Of a DNA stretch of 64,000 nucleotides, positions 1 through 9,579 are shown in pieces. Within the stretch, counting starts at the first letter, position 1; each line of letters opens with the position of its first letter. The position numbers were made by a program, and so were the translations under genes. The notes under the pieces are model-generated. The model did no database searches. It worked only from the letters and a program-made list of their open reading frames with translations, and was not told the DNA's origin. This DNA comes from JANSWP01 sp041941305 (GTDB lineage: Bacteria > Bacteroidota > Bacteroidia > Chitinophagales > Saprospiraceae): contig JBGTQJ010000050.1 in the NCBI GenBank assembly GCA_041941305.1, positions 1 through 64,000 of the forward strand, read 5' to 3'.

Positions 1-3000
1 TAACGATTCCTACTTCCCCAAATTGAGTATCATCACCAGTATTTGGACTATTGCTGCCAGAGGCAATCGAAGTACTATTACCCTCCACATCCATTTCGGG
101 GCTAATCCCTGTTCCCTGAATGTCAAAATTATACGGAGCCTCATTGCAATCATCATTAGAAATCGAAACAGTAGCTGTGCGCAATCCATTAGCACTTGGG
201 TCAAATTCAATGACAAAAGTAGTGGTGCCCCCCCCACTTGTAACTGGGCTGGTGGCTTGGGTCGTTACAGTAAAATCAGAAGCATTGGTACCACTAATAG
301 CTACCTTTGGATTGCCATCCAAAATCAAATTTGCTGTGCCTGTATTTTCTATGGTAAATGTATGAGCATCAGTACCACCACATACCAAAACATCACCAAA
401 GTCTGTGTTATCCGTAGTCGAAGGAGTCGTATCTCCGTCTTCAATGTCCAAAGCAGGATTCCCCCCCTGAACATTGATTTCAGGATCGTTGAAGGTACTA
501 CAAGTACTCGAAACACCATTTCCTGAAGCAACCCAATTAGATGAACTGCCTGTCAACGCAAAATTGGTCAGTGTTCCGTCATTGGTATTTGTGCTGTTGT
601 CCGTCAATGTGGTAACAGAACTGTTATTTCCGCCTACAACACCTTGGTTAATATTATAGTAGGCAACCAAACCTGATTCTGAACCTGTTAATTCACAATC
701 TTTTTGAGCTTGTATTTCATTTTGGCAAAGTGCCCGATTCCAAAATCGGATTTCATCAAAAGCTCCATCAAAATAAAAATTTCCTACTGCTGTCGAACCA
801 ATATACATATCACCAGTTGATGATTCCATCATATTGGTATGAGTAAAGTCTACAACACCATTGACATATAATGTAAAAGTAGTTCCATCCCAAGTTAATG
901 CAGCATGATACCATGTATCTGTATTAATCGTAGTTGTTCCATTGATAAGAGTGCCGCCAAGTTTTGTTGTTAACACATTGGAAGATTGCACTGCTAACCA
1001 TGTCCTATTAGGAGGACCTACTTGGTGAAAAATGGTAGATTGTGCAGGCAAGGCATCCACATTAAACCAACATTCCACAGTAAAATTAGTAGTAGATGGG
1101 TCGATAAAATTAGAAATAGTCACATGATCAGAACTACCGTCAAAATCCAAAGCTCCCGCAGTTTCCCCCGTTCCTTGAATGGCAAATTCATAAGGGCTTT
1201 CATCAGAGTCGTTATTATTTATTTCAATTGTTGCAGAACGAACACCAACTGCACCAGGCGTAAATGTCACATCAAAAGTAGTTGAACCAGAAGGCGCAAC
1301 AGGCGATGTGGGTGAAGCAGATATAGAGAAATCTGAGGCATTTGTTCCTGTGATGTTAATAGATGAAACAGTCAAATCTGCTGTTCCAATATTTTGGATG
1401 GTAAAGGTTCTGGTAAAACTGCCGTCAAAATCTGTATGATCATCTGTTGTAGGAATCATATCACCATCCGCTATATCCATACTGTTGCCCTGAACATTGA
1501 TTTCGGGAAGAGCAGGTTCAATTGTAAAATCATTACCTGTATCCCCTGTCAAGCTGACTACATAAGCCGTACCACTCAGTGTAATATTCGGTGCTGCATT
1601 CGAAAATCCGGTTCCTGAAATAGCATCTGTGTTGTCATTTGCAATAATTGTCAATGGACCAGAAGGGGTGGTCGGAGCTGTTCCAGATAAAGTCGCTCCA
1701 TTGATCGCTACACTTCCATTTACCGTCAATTGATCAAAATCGGTACAGGCAGTATTTCCGTCTATTTCAATATTTAGGGTCGATCCTGAGTTCAATGTTA
1801 GTCCGTCAAGTGTCATACAACCTGGAGAGGTTCCAGGGTCTAGTATACCACCACTTTCAACAGTCACTGTTTTCTTAACGGTGCCGGTTCCTTTCATGGT
1901 ACCGCCGTCATTAATCGTCACATCAGCGTTAGGTGATTGACTATTTAAATCAAGAATGCCTTCCTCCACTGTTATTTGACTGAATGTGGGACCTGTAATC
2001 AATTGACCTATATCCATTGAGCTTGTCTTGTCAATAACTAAGCCTACATAGCTGCCGTTATTAGTTGCTGTAATGGTACTCGTCCCGCTTCCTGCCATAG
2101 TCAAACTTCCAGAACCCGGAATACCTCCGTCTGTAATACTGATGTTTCCGGAAACCACAATAGAACTGCCGTTTAACTCTCCAATTTGAGAAATAGTCAA
2201 ATCGTTATTGACGTTCAAATCCTGAGTCAGTACAATATTATCATTCCCATTAACAGTCGCTATGGTTACATCATCGATCGTTCCACTAAAATTAACTGTA
2301 GTCGCTTCTTTAAACTGAAATATTCCGACCCCGCCTACATTCTCAATGGTTCCAGAACCAGTTAATTCACATCCTCCGCCTGCTCTGTTCAGATCAAAAG
2401 CATCTATTAATTGTAGGTTTCCTCCAGTCTTGGAAACATCCAGTTTACTTAATACCCCAGTACCACTAACCGTTTGATTTGTTGACCCGACTGCACTGAT
2501 AAAACTTGATCCGATAACCGTCGCGTCATTCGTAATAATATTACCAGATACTTTGATATTTTGGCCATTGATTTGACCAATTCTTGTGATTGTTAGATCG
2601 TTACTCACATTCAAATCCTGATTCAAGACTAAATTATCATTTCCAGCAGCTGTATTAATTGTCAAATCATAGAATGTTGCTGCAACATCCACAGTGCTTT
2701 GATCTCTCAATCTAACTTGACCTGTTCCAGCATTAAATTGTCCCACACTATTAATTGTACAATTTCCAAACAGGTCTAAGGTTTGCGTTCCAAGACTTAC
2801 TGTACCGCCATAATCACTAGTTATGGTGAAACTTTTAATCGAAGGCGAAGTATTAATCGTACAATCATCTGAACTGACGCAACTGAAAACCGCATTATCG
2901 CCAGTCTTAGGAACTCCATTATTTCCATTTTCGTCCACCCAATTACTGCCATTATTCCAATTATTATCTCCACTGCTATTTGTCCATACATGAAAGTTGT

Positions 3001-6000
3001 TTAAACTATTGGCACATCCCGTTCCCTGAATGGTAAAATTATAGGGATTTTCGTCTCCATCATTGTTGTCAATCGTTAATATTGAAGTATGCGTTGCAGC
3101 GGTTTGGGGCTCATAAGTTACATCAACGGTAGTTGAATTACCCGGGGTGATGATAATTGGAAAACTTAGAGATTGCAATGAAAAATCTGTGGTATTGCTT
3201 AATGTAATATTGGTAATTTCCAAGTCAGCGACTCCAGCAATATTGTCAATTGTGTAGGTCACTGTTTTTTCTCCGTTTAATAAAACACCTCCGAAATCTG
3301 TGTCATCCAAAACAGAAGGAGTTGTGTCATCATCAGCGATATTGATCCCGTTACCCTGAACATTGATTTCAGGTTCTATCCCATTACCCTGTACGGCAAA
3401 AGTATAAGGGTTTTCGTCACAATCATCATTATCAATGGTAATGGTTGCACTTTGAATTCCTACGGAAGCAGGGTCAAAAGTAACCGTAAAAGTTTCCGAG
3501 CTACTGACTGCAACAGTTGAGGGGATATTCCCGACCGTAAATTGAGCGTCATCACTTGTAATGTCATTAATCGTCAAAACTCCGGTGCCTGTATTTTGAA
3601 TAGTGAAGGTATGGATGTCCGAAGCTCCTATGGTAGCAAGATCTCCAAAATCCGTATCATCAGCAGTTTGTGGAGTGGTATCTCCATCTTCAATATCCAA
3701 AGCGGGATTGCCACCCTGAACATTGATTTCCGCATCATTAAAAGCACTGCAAGTTCCTGAAACACCATTTCCGGAAGCAACCCAATTGGAGGTACTGCCC
3801 GATAATGCAAAATTGGTCAACGTTCCATCATTTGTATTCGTACTATTGTCCGTTAATATGGTAACAGAACTGTTATTTCCACCCACAACACCCTGATTAA
3901 AATTATAATAAGCAACCAAGGAGTTTTCCGAACCAGTTAACTCGCAATCTTTTTGTGCGTTTATTTCATTTTGACAAAATAGGCGATTCCAGATACGCAC
4001 CTCATCCATTTCCCCATCAAGGAAATCGTTGTTGTTTCCGTTATTTCCAAAAACCAAATTCTCCGTATTCGTCGCATCCAAATTTGAAGCTCCGTTGGAA
4101 ATATTTTCCAGAACTCCGTTCAAATACATTGCAGATTGTCCAGTATTGGCATTATATGATATGGCTATATGTATCCATTGGTTAGCTGTTAAGGACACGA
4201 TAGAATAAACCCTCGAAAATGAGTTGCCAACTCCTTCCACAACCCATCTAAGTCTGCCGTTTGATTGTAAGAGCAAATTATAACCCTGGCCATTTCCAGG
4301 GCGCTTATCTATCAACATTTGCTGGCTAATAACATTCGGGTAAAACCATAATTCAATAGTAAAACTTTGGTCATTAAAGTTCAGGGTGCTATGATCAGGG
4401 ATATCTACAAAGTCATCAACCCCGTCAAAATTTAATGCACCTGCTGTTTCACCAGTCGCCTGAATGGCAAAATCATAAGGATTTTCATCAGGGTCATTAT
4501 TGTTTATTTCTATAGTTGCAGTGCGAATACCAGCGGCACTCGGCGTAAATGTCACATCAAATGTTGTGGAATCTGAAGGAACGACAGGCGAAGCTGGCGA
4601 AGCAGTTACAGAAAAATCTGAAGCATTTGTCCCTGTGATGTTAACACTTGAAATTGTCAAATCCGCATCACCTGTATTATGAATAGTGAAGGTTCTGGTA
4701 AAGCTGCCGTCAAAATCAGTATGATCGTTCGTAGAAGGAGAAGTATCGCCGTCGGCAATGTCCATATAGTTGCCTTGAACATTGATTTCTGGAAAGGTAA
4801 GACCTGTACCCTGTACAGCAAAAGTATAAGGGTTTTCATCAGAATCGTCATTATCAATAGTAATGGTTGCACTTTGAGTTCCAGTGGAGGAAGGGTCAAA
4901 AGTAACTGTAAAGGTTTCCGAACTGCTGGCAGCAACTGATGTAGGAATACTTCCAACTGTAAATTGAGCATCGTCGCTTGTAATGTTGCTAATCGTTAAT
5001 GCTTCTGTTCCAATATTTTGAATGGTAAAAGTATGTATATCTGAACCTCCATTTACAGCAACATCTCCAAATTCCGTATCATCTGCTACTTGAGGCATAG
5101 TGTCCCCATCTTCAATATCCAGAGCAGGGTTACCTCCCTGAACATTAATTTCAGGATCGCCTAAGGCTGCGCAAAGTGCTACTCCGTCAGGAGCACAAGC
5201 ATTGGCTGCTGTTAAAAAGGGATCGGCATCAACTGTCCCGTTATACCCTGGTCCACTTCCTCCTAAATTAGAAGGACCGTCCGCTTCTTCCCAAAAATTA
5301 TTTTCTGCTATGATTGAATTGCCGGAATCATTATTAATCGCATAAACTGAAATACAGCCAAAAGTATTATTGTCTATAGTATTGCCGGAAGGTGAACCAC
5401 TGACAAGTATGCCGGTTGATAAATTAGTAAAAGTGTTGCAAGTAACTGTATTGGAAGTCCCGCCATTTACTTCACAACCACTATTTCGATTATCTATAAT
5501 TAAATTTTGGGTGGTATTTCCCGAACCACCATCAAGGGTAAAACCATAGCCTTGTCCATTACCATTCAGGTCAACATCATCTATAACGCTATTGGTACAA
5601 TTGTCTAAATAAATAACAGAAACATTACTGCTACCCACAGCTGCAAGACCACTTCCATCTGCAATTTCAAAATCAACACCTGATACATTTTCATCTCCTA
5701 TTACTATACCATCCATATTTTCCACTCTTAAGGCACAATTACCAAACCCTCCAAATGTATTATTACTGGCAGTGATAGAAGTCAGGTTGTCTAATTGGAA
5801 TGCTGGCTCATTATTACCATTTCCCGTATTCACTACAGAATTACCGGTGAGGGTTAAATCCATCGCCCCAGAAGCATCTACACCTAGTTCCCGATATTCC
5901 AAATCACAATTGGTTATGGAATTAGAACCTGTACAATTATCCAGGAATATTGCATACCCACTCATTGATGTAGTGGAACGATTTAGGTTGACATCATCGA

Positions 6001-9000
6001 TTGTTAAATTAGAACATCCGTCAAAATATAAAATTGAAGTGTTATCTTCTGCCACATCTGCCAAACCTTTGTTGTCTTCTAAAATGATATCTCCAGTTAC
6101 ACCTCCTATGGATAGATTTGACATATTATTCACCCTAAGGGCAGTTTCTGCTATTCCTCCAAAGGTATTATTACTGGCGGTAACCGAGGTCAGGTTCTGT
6201 AAATAGAATCCTGGTTCATTAACACCATTTCCCGAATTAACAACTGAATTTCCAGTGAAGGTAAAATCCATCGCCCCTTTAGCATAAACGCCTATTTCCC
6301 GATATTCCAAATCACAGTTGGTAACTGAATTAACGCCAGTACAATTGTTCAGGTAAATTGCATATCCACGCATTGAGGTGGTGGACCGATTTAGGTCGAC
6401 ATCATCAATTGTTATATTTGAGCATCCAACAAAATGTAAAACTGGAGTGTTAACATCTTCTACATCCGCCAAACCATTGTTGTCTTCTAAAATGATATCT
6501 CCAGTTACACCTCCTATAGATAGATTTGACATATTATCAACCCTTAATGCAGTTTCTCCAATGCCCCCAAAGGTATTATTGCTGGCAGTTATAGAAGTTA
6601 TATTACTTAAAGTGATTGCTCCTTCACCCGCACTAGCCCCAGAATTGCTAATCGTATTCCCCGTAACCGTTAGATTCATTGAACCGGAAGCATCCACGCC
6701 TTTATCGCGATATTCCAATTCACAGTTGGTAACTGAATTGTTACCCGTACAGTTAAACATGGTAACCCCAAAGCCTGACATCGAGCTAGTCGAGTGATTC
6801 AGTTTTATATTATCCACTGTTATACCTGAACATCCCTCAAAATATAAGACAGGATCGTTATTTCCTCCCACATCTTCCAAACCCTTATTATCTTCTAAAA
6901 TAATATCTCCGCTTGTGCTTCCAACAGACAAACCTGACATGTTATTCACACTAAGTGCAGTTTCACCAATCCCTCCAAATGTATTATTGTTGGCTGTAAT
7001 GGAAGTTATGTTGTTTATCCTGATTCCTGCTTCGTCTTTGTGGGAACCGGTATTCGTAAATGTATTGCCAGTAACTGTCAGATTCATTGCTCCAGAGGCA
7101 TTTATACCCATTTCGCGATATTCCATATCGCAATTAGTCACTGAATTAGTACCTGTACAGTTACTCATTGAAATTGCGTATCCCAGTAAAGAAGTAGTGG
7201 AACGATTTAAATTTAAATCATCTATCGTCATATTTGAACAATCCAAAAAATATAGAACCGGATTGTTAACCCCACCCACATTATCCAGACCATTATTGTC
7301 TTCTAAAATTATCTCTCCACTTGTACTGCTAACTGAAAAATTCGACATATCCTCAACTCTTAATGCAGTCTCTGCATTTGTTCCTCCGAACGTATTACTT
7401 TGTACAGATAATGGAGTCGTAATATTTTGTATATAAATACTTGGGTTAGATATACCCGTGCCTGTTTCCTGGACATCATTTCCGGTAATGGAAACATTTG
7501 TGCTAGCATCGACAAAAATCCCCCGTACGCGATTGTTTATTTTATTATTTGAAATGGTAACATTTGTACAATTGTTTACTGAAATGCCATTACCCAATTG
7601 AGTAGCACCCGAAAAATCCATTCCTTCAATGGTTAAATTGGTTACACCTGAAGCTTCTATTACATAATCATCTAAAACAGAATAATCGGCATGAATCGTT
7701 GGTGTTCCTACAGCATATCCAGGAGCTGTAGTCCCATCGATAGTTACTCCTTCAGTTATAGTTGGAAGTGCAGTTGATAAAGTAATCGTTCCCGCTACTG
7801 TAAATTCAATAACATCATCACCTGAAGCCGCATTGGCATCAAGGATCGCCTGCCGTAGTGAACCCGCTCCTGAGTCATTCAAATTGGTAACAGTAATGGG
7901 ACTTGGACCCGCCGTCGCCAAGGTAAAATAATCATCATCTGTAAAATGTATTCCAGTAAAGCAAATAACATTATTGGAATAAGAAGCTCCTGTGGTTGTA
8001 GCAGTAGCATCACTAAAATTGCCATCTGGATCCGTTAGTAATGCAAAATCACCCACAGATGAACCTGTTGTTGTAATATTGGTTAGATCGAAACAAATAT
8101 CCACTGTACCAAGATCTCCGTCTTCATCTAATCTCCACTCACGTGTTAACCGCTGTGTATAAGGACTGGGCACCTCGGTACTTTCAGTTAAATTTCCTTC
8201 ATCATCTCCAATGGTAATAAATTCATCGTCTGTATCATTGCTGGAAGGATTATCCATCGTAATAATGGAAGTAGTTAATGAATTGATTACAGTACTGGAA
8301 GAACAATTTCCACCTAAGGGTCCAATCGTTCCAATCCCAGTAATTTCATTCGGATGGGTAGCAGCATGCTGATAGTTATCGTCAAAGCTAACAAAAGCAG
8401 CTCCATATTTGACACTTAAATAGTCATTGATTTGATTCATCTCACAATCGGTCAACACTCTTGTATAGGCGATGACTTCGGCTATTTGCTTATCAGCACT
8501 ACTACCAGCTGCTACGTATCCAATATTAAGTCTATAATGTCCTAATGCTCCTGAATGAGTATTCGCTGTAGCTGTTAACAGCGATTCACCATCGGCAAAA
8601 ATTTCCATATCCGTATTATCATGTCTGGCTGCATAAGAAACCCAACCTGTATGAAAATCTTCATACGTATAGCCCCCATTATTAATCTGGTAAGCATCAG
8701 AAGTTCCTTTATATTGAAGTTGCCACCGCTTAAGGCCTCCAGAAGCCCCAAAGCCTGCACTTGTGCCAGCTGTAAAAACTGCAGCATTATTTGGTGGGTT
8801 GGGATCAGTTGTTCTGTAAACCCAAAAAATAGTCCATACGCCATCGTGATTTGAGGCAAACGCACCTTGTAATTTCTCATCATTAGCATCATCAAATTCA
8901 ACCACTGGCTTACCATTAAATTGATTGGTCGCCATCGAAGGTGCATTGGCATTGGGGTCATGATTTTGCATGGTACTGAGTAAAGCATCCGCATCATTTC

Positions 9001-9487
9001 CCGATTTATCATGCCAGGTATCAATATCACTTCCGTTGGCAGGTTCATCGGGGTCATTATCGCCTGTTCGAGTTAGTCCGTCACCGTCAATATCATCACC
9101 ATCCAACCAAAGATGAATATCTGTATTAATCCCTGCTGGTCCAGTTAAAACAAGCAAGTTTTCAGCCTCGTTTACCACTTCTTCTCGACATTCGTCTATT
9201 GAAACTTCATAATTATCAGGCAGGAATGGACCACAAAACTCCCGTTCTCTATCTTCAATGGAAAAAGCAATACTTCCTTTTTGAAGATCATTAATGTAAT
9301 CATTTCGTAATTTTATTGTTGACACCCTCTTGACTTCCATTTGAATTTGGCAAATAGGCTCCAGATCCATTTCAAAATCAACTCGACCTGCATGCACATT
9401 TATCCAAAAAAGCCCTGATAAAAATACCAGACCAAAGCATTTTAGACAGTTTTTCCAACTATTTTGACGGTATGTAAAAAGCTTCAT
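1..9487 (-). CDS. Giant secreted LamG / beta-helix / choice-of-anchor D protein (partial, C-terminus outside window)
   Basis: This frame is open from the ATG at 9487 to the window edge, giving at least 3162 residues. I checked that it stays in register at 9058, 4972, 3811, 532 and 238. Residues 1-33 look like a signal peptide (KCFGLVFLSGLFWINVHA). A ConA-like domain follows at about 9200-8430, with LWLDGDDIDGDG near its start and NQINDYLSVKYG at its end, as in many Bacteroidota adhesins. A right-handed beta-helix spans about 7900-5170; it opens with GSLRQAILDANA and contains the 408-bp repeats listed separately. Seven choice-of-anchor D-type Ig repeats begin with PEINVQG or close variants, near 5140, 4790, 3730, 3370, 1510, 485 and 110. 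Two LamG domains lie near 4440-3850 and 1180-650, and a beta-solenoid-like stretch lies at about 3000-1540. The gene starts 92 bp after the fibronectin III gene, so it probably belongs to the same operon. A type IX sorting domain could exist beyond the edge. Function is inferred: surface adhesin or extracellular matrix protein. Confidence 0.9.
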   Translation of the reverse strand, partial: MKLFTYRQNSWKNCLKCFGLVFLSGLFWINVHAGRVDFEMDLEPICQIQMEVKRVSTIKLRNDYINDLQKGSIAFSIEDREREFCGPFLPDNYEVSIDECREEVVNEAENLLVLTGPAGINTDIHLWLDGDDIDGDGLTRTGDNDPDEPANGSDIDTWHDKSGNDADALLSTMQNHDPNANAPSMATNQFNGKPVVEFDDANDEKLQGAFASNHDGVWTIFWVYRTTDPNPPNNAAVFTAGTSAGFGASGGLKRWQLQYKGTSDAYQINNGGYTYEDFHTGWVSYAARHDNTDMEIFADGESLLTATANTHSGALGHYRLNIGYVAAGSSADKQIAEVIAYTRVLTDCEMNQINDYLSVKYGAAFVSFDDNYQHAATHPNEITGIGTIGPLGGNCSSSTVINSLTTSIITMDNPSSNDTDDEFITIGDDEGNLTESTEVPSPYTQRLTREWRLDEDGDLGTVDICFDLTNITTTGSSVGDFALLTDPDGNFSDATATTTGASYSNNVICFTGIHFTDDDYFTLATAGPSPITVTNLNDSGAGSLRQAILDANAASGDDVIEFTVAGTITLSTALPTITEGVTIDGTTAPGYAVGTPTIHADYSVLDDYVIEASGVTNLTIEGMDFSGATQLGNGISVNNCTNVTISNNKINNRVRGIFVDASTNVSITGNDVQETGTGISNPSIYIQNITTPLSVQSNTFGGTNAETALRVEDMSNFSVSSTSGEIILEDNNGLDNVGGVNNPVLYFLDCSNMTIDDLNLNRSTTSLLGYAISMSNCTGTNSVTNCDMEYREMGINASGAMNLTVTGNTFTNTGSHKDEAGIRINNITSITANNNTFGGIGETALSVNNMSGLSVGSTSGDIILEDNKGLEDVGGNNDPVLYFEGCSGITVDNIKLNHSTSSMSGFGVTMFNCTGNNSVTNCELEYRDKGVDASGSMNLTVTGNTISNSGASAGEGAITLSNITSITASNNTFGGIGETALRVDNMSNLSIGGVTGDIILEDNNGLADVEDVNTPVLHFVGCSNITIDDVDLNRSTTSMRGYAIYLNNCTGVNSVTNCDLEYREIGVYAKGAMDFTFTGNSVVNSGNGVNEPGFYLQNLTSVTASNNTFGGIAETALRVNNMSNLSIGGVTGDIILEDNKGLADVAEDNTSILYFDGCSNLTIDDVNLNRSTTSMSGYAIFLDNCTGSNSITNCDLEYRELGVDASGAMDLTLTGNSVVNTGNGNNEPAFQLDNLTSITASNNTFGGFGNCALRVENMDGIVIGDENVSGVDFEIADGSGLAAVGSSNVSVIYLDNCTNSVIDDVDLNGNGQGYGFTLDGGSGNTTQNLIIDNRNSGCEVNGGTSNTVTCNTFTNLSTGILVSGSPSGNTIDNNTFGCISVYAINNDSGNSIIAENNFWEEADGPSNLGGSGPGYNGTVDADPFLTAANACAPDGVALCAALGDPEINVQGGNPALDIEDGDTMPQVADDTEFGDVAVNGGSDIHTFTIQNIGTEALTISNITSDDAQFTVGSIPTSVAASSSETFTVTFDPSSTGTQSATITIDNDDSDENPYTFAVQGTGLTFPEINVQGNYMDIADGDTSPSTNDHTDFDGSFTRTFTIHNTGDADLTISSVNITGTNASDFSVTASPASPVVPSDSTTFDVTFTPSAAGIRTATIEINNNDPDENPYDFAIQATGETAGALNFDGVDDFVDIPDHSTLNFNDQSFTIELWFYPNVISQQMLIDKRPGNGQGYNLLLQSNGRLRWVVEGVGNSFSRVYSIVSLTANQWIHIAISYNANTGQSAMYLNGVLENISNGASNLDATNTENLVFGNNGNNNDFLDGEMDEVRIWNRLFCQNEINAQKDCELTGSENSLVAYYNFNQGVVGGNNSSVTILTDNSTNTNDGTLTNFALSGSTSNWVASGNGVSGTCSAFNDAEINVQGGNPALDIEDGDTTPQTADDTDFGDLATIGASDIHTFTIQNTGTGVLTINDITSDDAQFTVGNIPSTVAVSSSETFTVTFDPASVGIQSATITIDNDDCDENPYTFAVQGNGIEPEINVQGNGINIADDDTTPSVLDDTDFGGVLLNGEKTVTYTIDNIAGVADLEITNITLSNTTDFSLQSLSFPIIITPGNSTTVDVTYEPQTAATHTSILTIDNNDGDENPYNFTIQGTGCANSLNNFHVWTNSSGDNNWNNGSNWVDENGNNGVPKTGDNAVFSCVSSDDCTINTSPSIKSFTITSDYGGTVSLGTQTLDLFGNCTINSVGQFNAGTGQVRLRDQSTVDVAATFYDLTINTAAGNDNLVLNQDLNVSNDLTITRIGQINGQNIKVSGNIITNDATVIGSSFISAVGSTNQTVSGTGVLSKLDVSKTGGNLQLIDAFDLNRAGGGCELTGSGTIENVGGVGIFQFKEATTVNFSGTIDDVTIATVNGNDNIVLTQDLNVNNDLTISQIGELNGSSIVVSGNISITDGGIPGSGSLTMAGSGTSTITATNNGSYVGLVIDKTSSMDIGQLITGPTFSQITVEEGILDLNSQSPNADVTINDGGTMKGTGTVKKTVTVESGGILDPGTSPGCMTLDGLTLNSGSTLNIEIDGNTACTDFDQLTVNGSVAINGATLSGTAPTTPSGPLTIIANDNTDAISGTGFSNAAPNITLSGTAYVVSLTGDTGNDFTIEPALPEINVQGNSMDIADGDMIPTTDDHTDFDGSFTRTFTIQNIGTADLTVSSINITGTNASDFSISASPTSPVAPSGSTTFDVTFTPGAVGVRSATIEINNNDSDESPYEFAIQGTGETAGALDFDGSSDHVTISNFIDPSTTNFTVECWFNVDALPAQSTIFHQVGPPNRTWLAVQSSNVLTTKLGGTLINGTTTINTDTWYHAALTWDGTTFTLYVNGVVDFTHTNMMESSTGDMYIGSTAVGNFYFDGAFDEIRFWNRALCQNEIQAQKDCELTGSESGLVAYYNINQGVVGGNNSSVTTLTDNSTNTNDGTLTNFALTGSSSNWVASGNGVSSTCSTFNDPEINVQGGNPALDIEDGDTTPSTTDNTDFGDVLVCGGTDAHTFTIENTGTANLILDGNPKVAISGTNASDFTVTTQATSPVTSGGGTTTFVIEFDPSANGLRTATVSISNDDCNEAPYNFDIQGTGISPEMDVEGNSTSIASGSNSPNTGDDTQFGEVGIV
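228..235. repeat. Run of eight C (G8 in the coding strand) inside the partial giant gene
   Basis: The coding strand reads AGT followed by eight G and then CACC, giving Ser-Gly-Gly-Gly-Thr in a choice-of-anchor D domain. The frame is intact as sequenced. Other copies of this domain carry non-homopolymeric codons here (PSGSTTF, ASSSETF). Confidence 0.8.
495..4795 (-). repeat. Duplicated block of about 1 kb (choice-of-anchor D + LamG + linker)
   Basis: Two blocks, at about 3735-4795 and 495-1510, have the same order. Each starts with a PEINVQGN repeat containing DFDGSFTRTFTI, continues with a LamG domain introduced by FAIQ-TGETAGAL, and ends in a linker containing NQGVVGGNNSSVT and NWVASGNGVS before the next EINVQGG. 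The linker DNA (about 495-700 against 3735-3945) is visibly conserved with scattered third-position changes. The span given covers both copies and the unrelated segment between them. Confidence 0.7.
5753..7387 (-). repeat. Four tandem 408-bp units encoding a beta-helix
   Basis: The same landmark (TNNTFGG-type turn, plus-strand AAATGTATTATT-like) recurs at 5753, 6161, 6569 and 6977, exactly 408 bp (136 residues) apart, and again at about 7388 (411 bp). Each unit reads ASNNTFGG, then a turn with DIILEDNNGL, then CSNITIDDVDLNRSTTSM, then NSVTNCDLEYRE. The asparagine-rich turns are typical of right-handed parallel beta-helices. The units differ by scattered substitutions but not in length, apart from the last boundary. 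The long open frames on the opposite strand here are shadows of the repeat. Confidence 0.85.
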
Positions 9488-9579
9488 TTTGCTTGTTTTT
9501 TTAAATTCTGAAATAAGGATTTCCCATAGGATATCCTCGTTGAGACATCACTCAGAAATTGTTGTATGGTTTTGGGTTT

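Noticed and set aside
5772..7436. Three long plus-strand open frames (144, 139 and 173 codons)
   Set aside because: They are antisense shadows of the 408-bp beta-helix repeat. The minus-strand frame is open for the whole 9.5 kb and carries clear domains.
8575..9057. 160-codon minus-strand open frame
   Set aside because: It is the +1 shadow of the partial giant gene. The register was checked: the true frame reads NDPDEPANGSD across the same bases.
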